A stretch of DNA of 64,000 bases from Sulfurimicrobium lacus (GCF_011764585.1 NZ_AP022853.1:1843501-1907500), one strand, 5' to 3'. Counted from the first letter of the stretch, positions 34,755-44,364 are shown. Notes: generated by a model from the sequence alone, not told the origin. Made by a program: numbers and translations.

Positions 34755-35890
34755 GCGCGCAGATATTTCCGTTGATGGGGCAGAATTTCCGGGTGGTCGA
34801 GCAACTCGGGGGGCATTTCGATATTGCGGATCTCCACCGAGGTGTGGGCGATGTTCTTGTCGTCCAGGCTCTGGAAACGGTTGTTTTTGACCTTGGTATC
34901 GCAGCCGATACAGCGCCCATAATAGGAGCAGGGGCGGAACTGGCGCAAGCTGTCCATGGCGAAATCCGGGTCGAGAATATGTCCTATCGGCCGCAACACC
35001 TCATTGGCAAACAGTCGGTCAGAATTCCGATTGAAGCGGTAATCCATCTGCCGCAGTCCAGGAAATTCGCGCTCTGCAACCCCGTTTTTCCATGCTTCAT
35101 AAAGGTAGAAATGACACCCCCAGACGAAGCCGAGCGGGTCGAGCAGCAATTCGCTGGTGCGGCACTCGCAGTTGAGGGTGCGGGGGTAGATGTTGGCGGC
35201 GGTCAGGTGCGTTGAAAAAGGGTAAAGGTAAGAGCCGAACAGTTGCCCATTGTGCATGCCAAGGAATTCCTTGGCCTCGAATGGGACGCGATCCTTGCAG
35301 GCGGCTCTCATGCGGGGTGTGACGGCATTGTCAGGGTGCGCCACCATATAGATACCGACATCGCTTTCTGCTTTTACCGGCGAAACGCGGAAGCCATGAT
35401 CGGCGAGTGCGGCGCAACGCTCGACCAGTTCCTCGAAGCCTCGGCCCTTCCAGGTGCGCTCCATCTCTTCCGGGTGGTAGCTGACGCGAATCGACGGGTA
35501 GGGCGCATCGCGCTGCAGCTTCTTCTGCTGGCCGTTGAGGAGGCGCGCGAATTTATCCGGTTTGAGGGCGAAGTTGGTAAGCAGGTCGAAATAGTGCGGC
35601 AGCCCGGCCAGAATCTCGCCCAGGCCCTTGCTGCCCCAGTATAAAGTGGGCTCGCCGCCCTGTAGGGTAATCGGCAGGTCGTCGGAGAACGGAATGCGCG
35701 ACAGGCCGCGTATCCAGTCTTGCGGGGGCAGGGCGGTGTCAGGGTTGTGAAACAGGTCGCGCCGCTGTCCGCCCTGCTCGGGGTCGTTGATGCAGTACGC
35801 GCAGTTCAGGTTGCAGTCGAGGGTCAGGAAAACAGCGATGTAGTTCAGGTTTTCGGGCAGGGCCAAGGGCGGCAGAACGATTGTGCTCAT
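34751..35890 (-). CDS. Radical SAM protein A
   Basis: A 379-residue radical SAM enzyme and first gene of the minus-strand operon. AVFLTLDCNLNCAYCINDPEQGG carries the CxxxCxxC cluster (about residues 26-33), and LPITLQGGEPTLYWG is a textbook GGE motif. The C-terminal part has CECRTSELLLDPLGFVWGCHFY and PCSYYGRCIGCDTKVKNN, which could bind auxiliary clusters. It is only distantly similar to the other two radical SAM proteins here and lacks their HxNFI ending. The ATG at 35890 faces the 1089-residue glycosyltransferase gene across a 174-base divergent region. Substrate unknown. Confidence 0.82.
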   Translation of the reverse strand: MSTIVLPPLALPENLNYIAVFLTLDCNLNCAYCINDPEQGGQRRDLFHNPDTALPPQDWIRGLSRIPFSDDLPITLQGGEPTLYWGSKGLGEILAGLPHYFDLLTNFALKPDKFARLLNGQQKKLQRDAPYPSIRVSYHPEEMERTWKGRGFEELVERCAALADHGFRVSPVKAESDVGIYMVAHPDNAVTPRMRAACKDRVPFEAKEFLGMHNGQLFGSYLYPFSTHLTAANIYPRTLNCECRTSELLLDPLGFVWGCHFYLYEAWKNGVAEREFPGLRQMDYRFNRNSDRLFANEVLRPIGHILDPDFAMDSLRQFRPCSYYGRCIGCDTKVKNNRFQSLDDKNIAHTSVEIRNIEMPPELLDHPEILPHQRKYLRA

Positions 35891-36064
35891 TGTGTCGGGT
35901 CTTATGTGCCGTTATTTATGTGCGTAGTGAACAAATTTTCGGGGCAACGGGTTTTTATTGTAGTATCCCCAATGCGCTGGCGCACCGGCTGGAAGCGGGT
36001 GTGCGGCGACTTGTCGAAATCGTTGTGGGCAGATCATAGGCTGTAAGCATACCGGAGAAACTGG

Positions 36065-39000
36065 ATGGTTGATAACAAAAAAATCGTTTTGCACGTCGGT
36101 TGCGGACCGGTTAGCGAGCTGACTTTTCATCCCCATTTCAAGCGCGATGAGTGGCGCGAAATTCGCCTTGATATCGATCCTGATCTCAACCCGGATATCG
36201 TTGCTTCGCTTACCGATATGCGCGTTGTTCCTTCCGGCTCCATGGATGCCGTATGGTCCAGCCACAACGTCGAACATCTGTTTCCCCATCAGGTACCGAC
36301 CGCATTGCGCGAGTTCCTGAGGGTGCTTAAACCGGGTGGTTTTGCACTGATTACCTTGCCTGACCTTCAGGCTATCGCCGGGCTGGTGGTGGCGGACAAG
36401 CTGGACGATGTGGCTTATTACTCTCCCGGTGGGCCGATCGCCGCACACGACATGATTTATGGCTGGCGTGCGGAAACCCAGTCCGGCAACGATTTCATGT
36501 GTCACCGTACCGGTTTCACCGCCAAAACCCTGTACTGGGCCCTGATTGCGGCGGGATTCGCCGAGGTGATGGTGCAACGCGATGGGCATTATGCGTTGTG
36601 GGCGACGGCGTACAAACAGAGACCCGCCGAGCCCAAGGCGCTGGCGGGCATTGATACCGAAATATATGTGCCGTCGCAAAGCGAACAGCTGAAGACCGGC
36701 TATCACTTATGGCAGGACCAACATCGACCGACGGTCGAACACAAGGCGCTTTGCGAGCAGCGTATCCACTCCTGGCTCCGCTCCCCGCGCATTCACCTGG
36801 CTTTGCTGGTGTCGCAGCCTAACGACCGGCTGCTGGCGGCCAGCATCGGCTCGCTTGCGTGTCAATACCATATGCCGGCGCGCGTGACCGTGGTCGCGCC
36901 TTTCGCGCCATCGGCAGAATGGCGGGATAACGATCGCCTGTGCTGGCATGTGGCGGGTGACGATCTGTTATTGGAGGCCAACCGGGTATTGAGTGAATTC
37001 GATGCGGACTGGGTTGGGGTTGCCGATGGCGGCGACCAGTTCGCCCCGCATGCCTTTTTTGCGCTGGCCGAGGCGGCGTTGTCCCATCCCGACTGGCGGA
37101 TGGTGTATTCCGATGAAGATCGAATCAACAATGCCGGCGCACGCGACCTTCCTCACTTCAAACCTGACTTCAACCCCGCTTTGCTGCGCAGCTATCCTTA
37201 TGTTGGGGGGCTGTCGCTGATCGACCAGAGGCTGTTCAGGCGGCTGGGTGGTTTCGACAGCAGGTTCCTCGGCGTGGAAGAATACGATCTGGTGCTCCGC
37301 GTGCTTGAACAGGCAGGGGCCGCGGCATTCGGGCATGTCGCCGATTTGCTCTATCACCGCTTGACGGATGGCGGGCACTGCAATTTGCCGGTATCCGCAT
37401 TGGTCGAGAAGGGGCGTGCCGCCTTGGCTGCGCATCTCGAGCGGCAGGGCGTCGGGGCGGATGTGGTGCATGGCGTTTTCCCCGCGAGCTATCGTGTGCG
37501 TTACCGGGTTGCACCGGAAGTGTCAGCCTCTGTGCTGATCGTGGCCGACAGCAATCTGGCGCACTTGCAGCGATGCGTGGAGAGCGTCCTCGAACAGACG
37601 GCGTGGCCAAATTACGAATTGGTGGTGCTGGCCGACGCGGCGGCAGGGGAGGACGTGCGCGTCTATGTCGCTGCCTTGGGCGGGCTCGGGGAGCCGCGCA
37701 TCAGGGCCGTCGTGGCGGACGAAGCGCTTGCCTGGTCCGAGGCGCGTAATCGCCTGGCGGCTGAGTCGCTGGGTGAGTTCCTGGTGTTTTTGCATTCGTC
37801 TTGCGCCATCATGCAGGCTGACTGGCTGGAGGAGTTGCTGGGACGGGCCAACCAGTCCGGTGTGGCAGCTGTCGGCCCACGTCTGCTCAAGCCGGACGGG
37901 AAAGTGCATCAGGCTGGCGCAATCCTGGGTCTCGATAACCGGCCGGTAAGCAGCCCGTTTTCCGATGAGGCGCTGGAATATCCCGGCTATTACGGGCGCG
38001 CTTTGGTGGCGCAGAACTTCTCCGCCCTGCCGGAGGCATGCCTGGTGATCCGGCATGGCGTGTTTGCAGCTTCCGGGGGGTTCGACGCTCACTTTGTCGG
38101 GGATCTGGCCGCGGCCGATTTGAGCTTACGTCTGACCCAGGGCGTGGACCGGCTGGAATGGACGCCTTTCGTCAGCCTGTTGCATTCTGGTCAGGCATTG
38201 GCTGGCAATGCTCCAGCTGACTGGGGCGCCTTTTACGCCCGCTGGCTGTCGAAGATGGCGCGTGATCCCGCGTACAACCCCAACCTGAGTCTGCGCCACG
38301 GGTTTGCCGTTGAAACCTTGGCGTGTCTCAGCTATGACCCTTACCCCTGGAAACCTCTGCCGCGTGTGTTGGTGAATCCCGCCGACGATACCGGCAGTGG
38401 CGAATATCGTATTTCCGCACCGGCCAGGATGTTGAACCAAACCCTTCAGGCGCAGGTCATTACCAGCAGAGCAACTTTGTCGCCGGTCGAAATGGCACGC
38501 GTGGCGCCGGACGTGATCGTGATGCAGCGCCAGGTATATGAGCACCAGGTCGATGCGATCCGGCGTTATCAGCGTTACGCCGGGGCATTCCGCGTGTTCG
38601 AACTGGATGACCTGATCACCGATATGCCGGCCAAGAGTGCTTTGCGTCCTTTTATGCCGACAGATGTGGGGCACTGGCTCAAGGAGGCGCTGGCCATATG
38701 CGATCGCTTCGTGGTCTCCACTGATGCGCTGGCAGAAGCCTACCGCCACCTTCATGGCGATATACGGGTGGCTCCCAACTATCTGGAAGGCGCACGCTGG
38801 AAAGGACTGGCTCCTCTACGCGGTGCAGGGCGAAAGCCCCGTGTGGGCTGGTCTGGCGGGAATAGCCATACCGGTGACCTGGATGTGATAACCGAGGTAG
38901 TCAAGGTGCTTGCCGACGAAGTTGAATGGGTGTTTTTCGGCATGTGCACCGATGAAATTCGCCCCTGTTTGCATGAATATCATGCCGGCGTGGAACTGGA

Positions 39001-39334
39001 CGACTATCCCGCCAAACTGGCCAGCCTCAATCTTGACCTGGCGCTGGCGCCGCTGGAGCAGCATCCTTTCAATGAATGCAAAAGTCACCTCAAGTTGCTG
39101 GAATACGGTGTGCTGGGCTATCCGGTAATCGCAACGGACATTCGTCCCTATCAGGGCGATTACCCCGTTACGCGGGTGGCAAATCATGTCGAGGACTGGG
39201 TGGGCGCGATACGCGGACATCTTGCCGACGCTGAACAGAACGCACGCCGCGGGGATGCCCTGCGGGAGCATGTGCTGTCGCGCTGGATGCTGGAAGACCA
39301 CCTGGATGTGTGGCAGGCGGCCTGGATGCTATGA
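36065..39334 (+). CDS. Methyltransferase-GT2-GT4 fusion protein, 1089 aa
   Basis: A multidomain cytoplasmic enzyme. Residues about 1-180 are a SAM methyltransferase (LHVGCGPVSELTFHPHF, LDIDPDLNPDIVASL, NVEHLFPHQVPTALREFLRVLKPGG). About 235-480 is a GT2-like domain (WVGVADGGDQFAPHAFFAL, MVYSDEDRIN, GGFDSRFLGVEEYDL). About 485-750 is a second GT2-like region (SVLIVADSNLAHLQRCVESVLEQT, FLVFLHSSCAIMQADWLEELLG). About 760-1089 is a GT-B/GT4-like region (VGWSGGNSHTGDLDVI, LKLLEYGVLGYPVIATDI). One chain could add and methylate several sugars. GGAGAAA lies 8 bases before the ATG. The next gene downstream is flagellin copy 2, which has its own promoter. Confidence 0.82.
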   Translation: MVDNKKIVLHVGCGPVSELTFHPHFKRDEWREIRLDIDPDLNPDIVASLTDMRVVPSGSMDAVWSSHNVEHLFPHQVPTALREFLRVLKPGGFALITLPDLQAIAGLVVADKLDDVAYYSPGGPIAAHDMIYGWRAETQSGNDFMCHRTGFTAKTLYWALIAAGFAEVMVQRDGHYALWATAYKQRPAEPKALAGIDTEIYVPSQSEQLKTGYHLWQDQHRPTVEHKALCEQRIHSWLRSPRIHLALLVSQPNDRLLAASIGSLACQYHMPARVTVVAPFAPSAEWRDNDRLCWHVAGDDLLLEANRVLSEFDADWVGVADGGDQFAPHAFFALAEAALSHPDWRMVYSDEDRINNAGARDLPHFKPDFNPALLRSYPYVGGLSLIDQRLFRRLGGFDSRFLGVEEYDLVLRVLEQAGAAAFGHVADLLYHRLTDGGHCNLPVSALVEKGRAALAAHLERQGVGADVVHGVFPASYRVRYRVAPEVSASVLIVADSNLAHLQRCVESVLEQTAWPNYELVVLADAAAGEDVRVYVAALGGLGEPRIRAVVADEALAWSEARNRLAAESLGEFLVFLHSSCAIMQADWLEELLGRANQSGVAAVGPRLLKPDGKVHQAGAILGLDNRPVSSPFSDEALEYPGYYGRALVAQNFSALPEACLVIRHGVFAASGGFDAHFVGDLAAADLSLRLTQGVDRLEWTPFVSLLHSGQALAGNAPADWGAFYARWLSKMARDPAYNPNLSLRHGFAVETLACLSYDPYPWKPLPRVLVNPADDTGSGEYRISAPARMLNQTLQAQVITSRATLSPVEMARVAPDVIVMQRQVYEHQVDAIRRYQRYAGAFRVFELDDLITDMPAKSALRPFMPTDVGHWLKEALAICDRFVVSTDALAEAYRHLHGDIRVAPNYLEGARWKGLAPLRGAGRKPRVGWSGGNSHTGDLDVITEVVKVLADEVEWVFFGMCTDEIRPCLHEYHAGVELDDYPAKLASLNLDLALAPLEQHPFNECKSHLKLLEYGVLGYPVIATDIRPYQGDYPVTRVANHVEDWVGAIRGHLADAEQNARRGDALREHVLSRWMLEDHLDVWQAAWML

Positions 39335-39364
39335 CGCTCATCGAAAGTCATGGCAAAAAAGCCT

Positions 39365-39391
39365 TAAAGTTCTCGAATCTGGTGCCGCTAA
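39365..39391 (+). promoter_or_regulatory. Sigma-28 (FliA) promoter of flagellin copy 2
   Basis: TAAAGTTC at 39365-39372, an 11-base spacer, then GCCGCTAA at 39384-39391, against the consensus TAAAGTTT-N11-GCCGATAA (7 of 8 in each half). It lies about 97 bases before the start codon, leaving a leader of roughly 85-90 bases. Confidence 0.85.
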
Positions 39392-39487
39392 CCAAAACAA
39401 GAGGACTGAAGAGGGCCCGCCCCAACAGGCAGGTTCACCCGGCTTCGAAGTGGGTTTAACCTTTTTGGCATTACTAAGGAGAGCATC

Positions 39488-40984
39488 ATGGCACTAACGA
39501 TCAACACCAACGTTCCGTCGCTCAACACGCAACGTCAACTCAATTCCAGCCAGGGCGCGCTTACCCAGTCCCTGCAGCGCCTGTCTTCCGGTCTGCGCAT
39601 CAACTCCGCAAAGGACGATGCAGCAGGTCTGGCGATTTCCGAGCGTTTCACCACCCAGATTCGCGGCCTGGATCAGGCACGTCGCAATGCAAACGACGGT
39701 GTGTCCCTTGCCCAGACGGCTGAAGGTTCGATGGAGCAGATGGGTAACCTGATGCAGCGTATCCGCGAACTGGCAGTGCAGGCCGCCAACGCGACCAATA
39801 CCGCATCCGACCGCCAGGCGCTCAATCAGGAAGCCACGCAACTGAACCAGGAACTGGGCCGCTTCGCCAGCACGACCGAATTCAACGGACAAAAGCTATT
39901 CGACGGCACTTTTGGTTCCGCCGTGTATCAAGTCGGCGCCAACGCCAACCAGACAATTACCGCGACCACCACCAACTTCCTGACCACCCAGTACGGTGCT
40001 TTCGAAGTGGGCAAACAAGGTACCCGCTCTGTAGCAGCATCGAGCACCAACGTTACCGGTACCGGCGCAACCGGCGCAGTGGTCTCCACTGCTGGCGGTA
40101 TTACCGTCAAGGGCGCAGCTGCTAGTGGCGCCACCGGCACCCTGGCAACTTCCGCTTCGGCACGTGATGTCGCCATTGCGGTCAATGCGCAAAGCCAAAC
40201 CGGCGTTAGCGCTGCTGCTTTCACGGAAACCACACTGGCTCTCGGCGCGTCCGGCAGCTACTCTCTGAGCGTGTACGGCTCCAATACTACGACGGCTGCA
40301 ACCGTGTCCTTCGCGATCTCCGGTACGACTGGCGCGGACAACCTGTCCCAGGCCGTGACGGCGTTCAACAACGCAGCTGGACAAACGGGCGTTACCGCCA
40401 AGCTGAATACCGGTGCAACCGGCATCGTTCTGACCCAGTCTGACGGCTATAACATCAACCTGACGGCAGCGGATACTGCAGCGGCAGCGGGTAGTGTGAC
40501 GGCCGGTGGCGTGACGCTGGCAGCTACCACCGCCGGCAACCTGACTATTGGTGGCCAGGTTAACCTGGATTCCGACAAGTCGTACTCGCTGGTCAGCACC
40601 GGCGCGGCACTGACCTCTGGCGCATTTGGCACGGCACTGGCAGCAAGTGGAACGGTGGCTGCTTCCCTGCAGGCTGTCTCGACCATCGATATCACAACCG
40701 CTACCGGCGCGACCCAGGCCTTGCGCATCGCCGATATGGCGCTGACAGCGATCAACGGTCAGCGTTCCGCATACGGTGCTCTGCAGAATCGCTTCGAAGC
40801 AACGATCACCAACCTGCAAACGACGTCGGAGAACATGTCTTCTGCGCGTAGCCGGATTCGTGATGCGGACTTCGCGGCGGAAACTGCAAACCTGACACGT
40901 GCTCAGATTCTGCAACAAGCTGGTACAGCTATGTTGGCACAGGCTAACGCCTTGCCGAACAACGTGTTGAGCCTGCTGCGTTAA
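39488..40984 (+). CDS. fliC: Flagellin (copy 2)
   Basis: A 498-residue flagellin subunit secreted by the flagellar export apparatus. The first 165 and last 90 residues match copy 1 almost completely (same start, same [21 protein letters not shown] block, NNVLSLLR end). The middle (about 175-400) differs and is very rich in Thr, Ala, Ser and Gly, giving many potential O-glycosylation sites. It is preceded by an AAGGAGAGCATC ribosome-binding site and a good FliA promoter and followed by a strong terminator, so it is monocistronic. It lies at the head of the flaG-fliD-fliS-fliT cluster, as in many polar-flagellate Proteobacteria. Confidence 0.97.
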   Translation: MALTINTNVPSLNTQRQLNSSQGALTQSLQRLSSGLRINSAKDDAAGLAISERFTTQIRGLDQARRNANDGVSLAQTAEGSMEQMGNLMQRIRELAVQAANATNTASDRQALNQEATQLNQELGRFASTTEFNGQKLFDGTFGSAVYQVGANANQTITATTTNFLTTQYGAFEVGKQGTRSVAASSTNVTGTGATGAVVSTAGGITVKGAAASGATGTLATSASARDVAIAVNAQSQTGVSAAAFTETTLALGASGSYSLSVYGSNTTTAATVSFAISGTTGADNLSQAVTAFNNAAGQTGVTAKLNTGATGIVLTQSDGYNINLTAADTAAAAGSVTAGGVTLAATTAGNLTIGGQVNLDSDKSYSLVSTGAALTSGAFGTALAASGTVAASLQAVSTIDITTATGATQALRIADMALTAINGQRSAYGALQNRFEATITNLQTTSENMSSARSRIRDADFAAETANLTRAQILQQAGTAMLAQANALPNNVLSLLR

Positions 40985-41005
40985 AAGAGTCGCTTAGCGT
41001 AAAAT

Positions 41006-41042
41006 AATCTTGGCCATGGGCGGACTCATGGCCAAGATTTTT
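41006..41042 (+). terminator. Rho-independent terminator after flagellin copy 2
   Basis: A perfect 13-base stem (AATCTTGGCCATG at 41006-41018 with 41027-41039), an 8-base loop and a run of five T. It isolates the flagellin transcript from flaG. Confidence 0.9.
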
Positions 41043-41058
41043 CCTTTTAAGGAGAACC

Positions 41059-41445
41059 ATGATGCAAATTACTCAGATAAGTTCTGGTGGTTATTCGCCA
41101 TCGGTGTCGGGTGATGCCAGCACTCAGCAACGCACCCCCTCTCCCGAAGTCTCGCAAGCCTCGTCTGCAGCCGTTGTCGAATTGCCTACCAAAGCTGTGC
41201 AGGCCGTCGGTGATACTGCAAATGCCGCATCGGTGAAACAGTCGGTCGCCAAAATCAATGAGACGATAGCAAGTAGCGGCAGTGGCCTCAGGTTTACCGT
41301 GGATGAGGACACCGGTATTCATGTCGTCAAGGTGATGGATGTTGAAAGCAAGGAAGTAATTCGGCAAATCCCAACCAAGGAAGTCATTGCTATTGCGAAG
41401 GCCCTTGATAAGCTTCAGGGATTGTTGGTGCGCGATAAAGCTTGA
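41059..41445 (+). CDS. flaG: Flagellar protein FlaG
   Basis: A 128-residue FlaG family protein, linked in other bacteria to control of filament length. It has a low-complexity Ser/Pro/Thr-rich N-terminal half, then the conserved core LRFTVDEDTGIHVVKVMDVESKEVIRQIPTKEVIAIAKALDKLQGLL. A strong AAGGAGA ribosome-binding site precedes ATGATG at 41059. It lies between flagellin and fliD in the usual order. Confidence 0.92.
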   Translation: MMQITQISSGGYSPSVSGDASTQQRTPSPEVSQASSAAVVELPTKAVQAVGDTANAASVKQSVAKINETIASSGSGLRFTVDEDTGIHVVKVMDVESKEVIRQIPTKEVIAIAKALDKLQGLLVRDKA

Positions 41446-41511
41446 CCACTTAATCCCGTGCCTGGTACGGTTTTTGTTCCACGTTAACTGTTAACTCTCG
41501 CGGAGAATATC

Positions 41512-43524
41512 ATGGCAATTTCATCTCCCGGCCTCGGATCCAACCTCGACATCAATAGCATCGTCAGTCAGTTGATGCAGATCGAGCAGCGTCCTCTGAC
41601 CATACTGGCTACCAAGGAGGCGAGCTATCAGGCGCAGTTGACGGCTTATGGAACACTCAAGGGTGTCTTGTCGTCTTTCCAGACCTCAGTGCAGGGGTTG
41701 AGCGACGCCACTAAATTTACAGCCATCAAGGCAACCTCCTCGGATACGACAATTGTTTCGGCTTCAGCAACCAGCATAGCTTCGGCGGGGAACTATTCCC
41801 TGAATGTCAGCAAGCTGGCCCAGTCGCAGAAATTACTGGCTGCCGGACAAAACGATCTCACGACATCCATCGGTGCCGGAACCAGCACTACCCTGACATT
41901 CGATTTTGGCGCAGTCAGTGGTGGCACCTTTACCGCATATAATTCGACCACCGGAACGGGCGGAACCTATGCCGGCTCGACCTTTACCAGCAATGGAAGC
42001 GGTATCAAGACTGTCACCATCGATTCCACAAATAACTCTCTCTCGGGAATTCGCGATGCCATCAATAGCGCCAACATTGGCGTTAAGGCATCGATCATCA
42101 ACGATGGAGGAACATCGCCTTATCGCCTGGTACTGAGCGCAGACGCGGCAGGCAAGGATAACAGCCTCAAAATCAGTGTGAGCGGGGATGCTTCAATATC
42201 CTCTCTGCTATCACAGGATCCCGCAGGGACGCAAAATCTCCACGAGACCATTACGGCGCAGAATACCGAAATGACGGTGGATGGCGTATTCGTGAGCAAA
42301 CAGAGTGTCAACGTGTCGGATGTGATCCCCGGCGTTACGCTGACGGCCCTGAAGATTGGTACTGCGACGCTGTCCGTAGCGCGTGACACGGCCTCGGTCA
42401 GGTCCGCAATAGACGGTTTTGTTAAAGCTTATAACGATGCAAGCAAAGCCTTGAAAGATGTCAGCGCCTATAACCCTGACACCAAGGAAGCCGCGATTCT
42501 GCAAGGCGATTCCACGGTGCGTACGATTCGCAATCAATTACGCTCAATTCTGAATACACCCCTGGCGGGTGGAAGTGCGCTTACCACCCTGTCCAACGTG
42601 GGGGTGAGTTTCCAGAAAGACGGTACGCTGGCAGTAGATAGCGCCAAACTCCAAACGGCGATTGACAATAATTTTTCAGACATCGCCGGTGTGTTTTCGG
42701 CGATCGGCAAGGCAAGCGACAGTCTGGTCAGTTATTCCGGGTCGACTGCCAGCACCAAGGCGGGAAGTTATGCCCTGAACGTCAGCCAATTGGCGAGTCG
42801 TGGCAACATCACCGGTTCAGCCGTCGCCGGGTTGACCATAACGCAGGCATCGAACGACGGGATGGATGTCACCATCGATGGCGTAAGCGCTTCGCTCACA
42901 CTCGCCGCCGGGACTTATACTGCTGCAACTCTTGCGGCGGAGGTACAGTCCAAAATAAATGGTGCGTCTGCATTTTCTGGTGCCGGAATATCAGTTGCCG
43001 TTATCCAGACGGGCGGAATTCTGAGCATAACTTCAAACCGTTATGGCTCCGCATCGAATGTCAGCGTGGGCGGCACGGGCGCAGTAAACCTGTTGGGTGC
43101 TGCTCCGGTGGGGACTGTCGGTGTGGATGTGGCGGGCACCATTAACGGGGCTGCGGCAGCTGGCTCAGGGCAATATCTGACGGGTGCGGTGGGCAACGCA
43201 GCGGATGGCCTCAAGATGCTGGTTACGGGGGGCGCTACCGGTAGCCGAGGAACGGTGAATTATTATCAGGGTTATGCCTACCAGCTCAATAATTGGCTGA
43301 CTAACTTGCTGGACAGCAAGGGGGCACTAAGTAGCCGCACAGATGGGATTAATCGTAGTATTAAGGATATTGGCACTCAGCAGGCAGCTATTAGCCGTCG
43401 CTTAACAGATATTGAAGCACGCTATAGAAAGGAATTTACTGCGCTGGATACCCTTATCGGTAGCATGACGCAAACCAGTAATTTTCTGACGCAACAGTTG
43501 GCAAACTTGCCAAAGATTGCCTGA
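41512..43524 (+). CDS. fliD: Flagellar hook-associated protein 2 (filament cap) FliD
   Basis: A 670-residue filament cap protein that guides flagellin polymerisation at the tip. The N-terminal FliD_N region has PGLGSNLDINSIVSQLMQIEQRPL, and the C-terminal coiled region has YQLNNWLTNLLDSKGALSSRTDGINRSIKDIGTQQAAISRRLTDIEARYRKEFTALDTLIGSMTQTSNFLTQQLANL. The centre is Ser/Thr/Ala-rich with two flagellin-IN-like motif regions, making it longer than the approximately 470-residue enteric FliD. A GCGGAGAATATC ribosome-binding site precedes the ATG. The gene is followed within 23 bases by fliS. Confidence 0.95.
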   Translation: MAISSPGLGSNLDINSIVSQLMQIEQRPLTILATKEASYQAQLTAYGTLKGVLSSFQTSVQGLSDATKFTAIKATSSDTTIVSASATSIASAGNYSLNVSKLAQSQKLLAAGQNDLTTSIGAGTSTTLTFDFGAVSGGTFTAYNSTTGTGGTYAGSTFTSNGSGIKTVTIDSTNNSLSGIRDAINSANIGVKASIINDGGTSPYRLVLSADAAGKDNSLKISVSGDASISSLLSQDPAGTQNLHETITAQNTEMTVDGVFVSKQSVNVSDVIPGVTLTALKIGTATLSVARDTASVRSAIDGFVKAYNDASKALKDVSAYNPDTKEAAILQGDSTVRTIRNQLRSILNTPLAGGSALTTLSNVGVSFQKDGTLAVDSAKLQTAIDNNFSDIAGVFSAIGKASDSLVSYSGSTASTKAGSYALNVSQLASRGNITGSAVAGLTITQASNDGMDVTIDGVSASLTLAAGTYTAATLAAEVQSKINGASAFSGAGISVAVIQTGGILSITSNRYGSASNVSVGGTGAVNLLGAAPVGTVGVDVAGTINGAAAAGSGQYLTGAVGNAADGLKMLVTGGATGSRGTVNYYQGYAYQLNNWLTNLLDSKGALSSRTDGINRSIKDIGTQQAAISRRLTDIEARYRKEFTALDTLIGSMTQTSNFLTQQLANLPKIA

Positions 43525-43547
43525 TATTTAATTTGGGAGAGATTAGT

Positions 43548-44012
43548 ATGATTGCAACGTCTCGAGGCGCGCTGAATGCCTACTCCCAAGTGGGAGTCGA
43601 GGCCAGCATCGCCAGTGCCAGCCCGCATAAGTTGATCTCCATGCTGTTCGACGGCGCGATTCTGGCTGTTTCTCATGGTCGCCTCCACATGCAGCAAGGT
43701 AATATTGCCGCCAAAGGCGCATCGATTTCCAAGGCGATTGCTATTATCGACGACGGCCTGAGCGTAAGCCTGGACGAAAAAGCCGGTGGTGAGTTGGCGC
43801 AGAGCCTGAAAGCCTTATACGAATATATGAGTAATCGTTTGTTGATGGCGAATCTCAAGAATGACGTCGCGGGACTGGATGAAGTGTCGCGATTGTTGAA
43901 TGAGTTGAAAAGCGCGTGGGATTCGATTGAAGCTCGGCCACAAACGGCAGCGCCCTCGCCTGTGGTGGATACGGCGCCACAGCGTTCATCTATCAGCTAC
44001 GGCAAGGCGTAA
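43548..44012 (+). CDS. fliS: Flagellin export chaperone FliS
   Basis: A 154-residue helical chaperone that keeps unfolded flagellin soluble before export. Family signatures are the N-terminal RGALNAYSQVGVEASIASASPHKLISMLFDGAIL and the YEYMSNRLLMANLKND segment. The C-terminal 30 residues are a Pro/Ala-rich tail. The ATG at 43548 has GGGAGAG 7 bases upstream; an in-frame ATG at 43533 would place the start before this site and is not used. It ends 2 bases before fliT. Confidence 0.94.
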   Translation: MIATSRGALNAYSQVGVEASIASASPHKLISMLFDGAILAVSHGRLHMQQGNIAAKGASISKAIAIIDDGLSVSLDEKAGGELAQSLKALYEYMSNRLLMANLKNDVAGLDEVSRLLNELKSAWDSIEARPQTAAPSPVVDTAPQRSSISYGKA

Positions 44013-44014
44013 TA

Positions 44015-44344
44015 GTGAACTGCGATACCTGGCTTATAGAGCGCTATGAGAAAATAGCGCAAATTTCGAGCCAAATGCTGCAATTGGCGCGTAGCGGGCA
44101 GTGGAATGAATTGCCGCTGCAGGAACAGAAGCGTGTCGCTATCGTTACCGAATTGAAAAGTGGGGTTTGCAGTGGCGTCACCCTCGGGGATGGGCCTTCC
44201 CGGAAGTTGGCCGATCTGATCGGCGCAATTCTCAAAGCCGATGCTGAAACTCAATCTTTGGCTGAGTCGTGGCGCGGGGAGTTGCAGGGTTTGCTTGGCA
44301 GCATGAACACGGAACGCAAGCTATTGGACGCCTACGGGAATTAA
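44015..44344 (+). CDS. fliT: FliT-like flagellar chaperone
   Basis: A 109-residue helical protein in the position of fliT (after fliS). In other bacteria FliT is the FliD export chaperone and an FlhDC antagonist. Sequence conservation of this family is low. Visible traits are the N-terminal IERYEKIAQISSQMLQLARSGQWNELPLQEQKR, typical of FliT helix 1, and an all-helical pattern. The start is GTG at 44015, 2 bases after the fliS stop, suggesting translational coupling. Assignment rests on context plus this pattern. Confidence 0.75.
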   Translation: MNCDTWLIERYEKIAQISSQMLQLARSGQWNELPLQEQKRVAIVTELKSGVCSGVTLGDGPSRKLADLIGAILKADAETQSLAESWRGELQGLLGSMNTERKLLDAYGN

Positions 44345-44364
44345 AGCCCAAGCTAGGAGAGATC

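Noticed and set aside
39374-39487. The 5' leader of flagellin copy 2 as a riboswitch
   Set aside because: It is only about 85-90 bases long, with a GC-rich middle and no recognised riboswitch core; a plain leader is the simpler reading.
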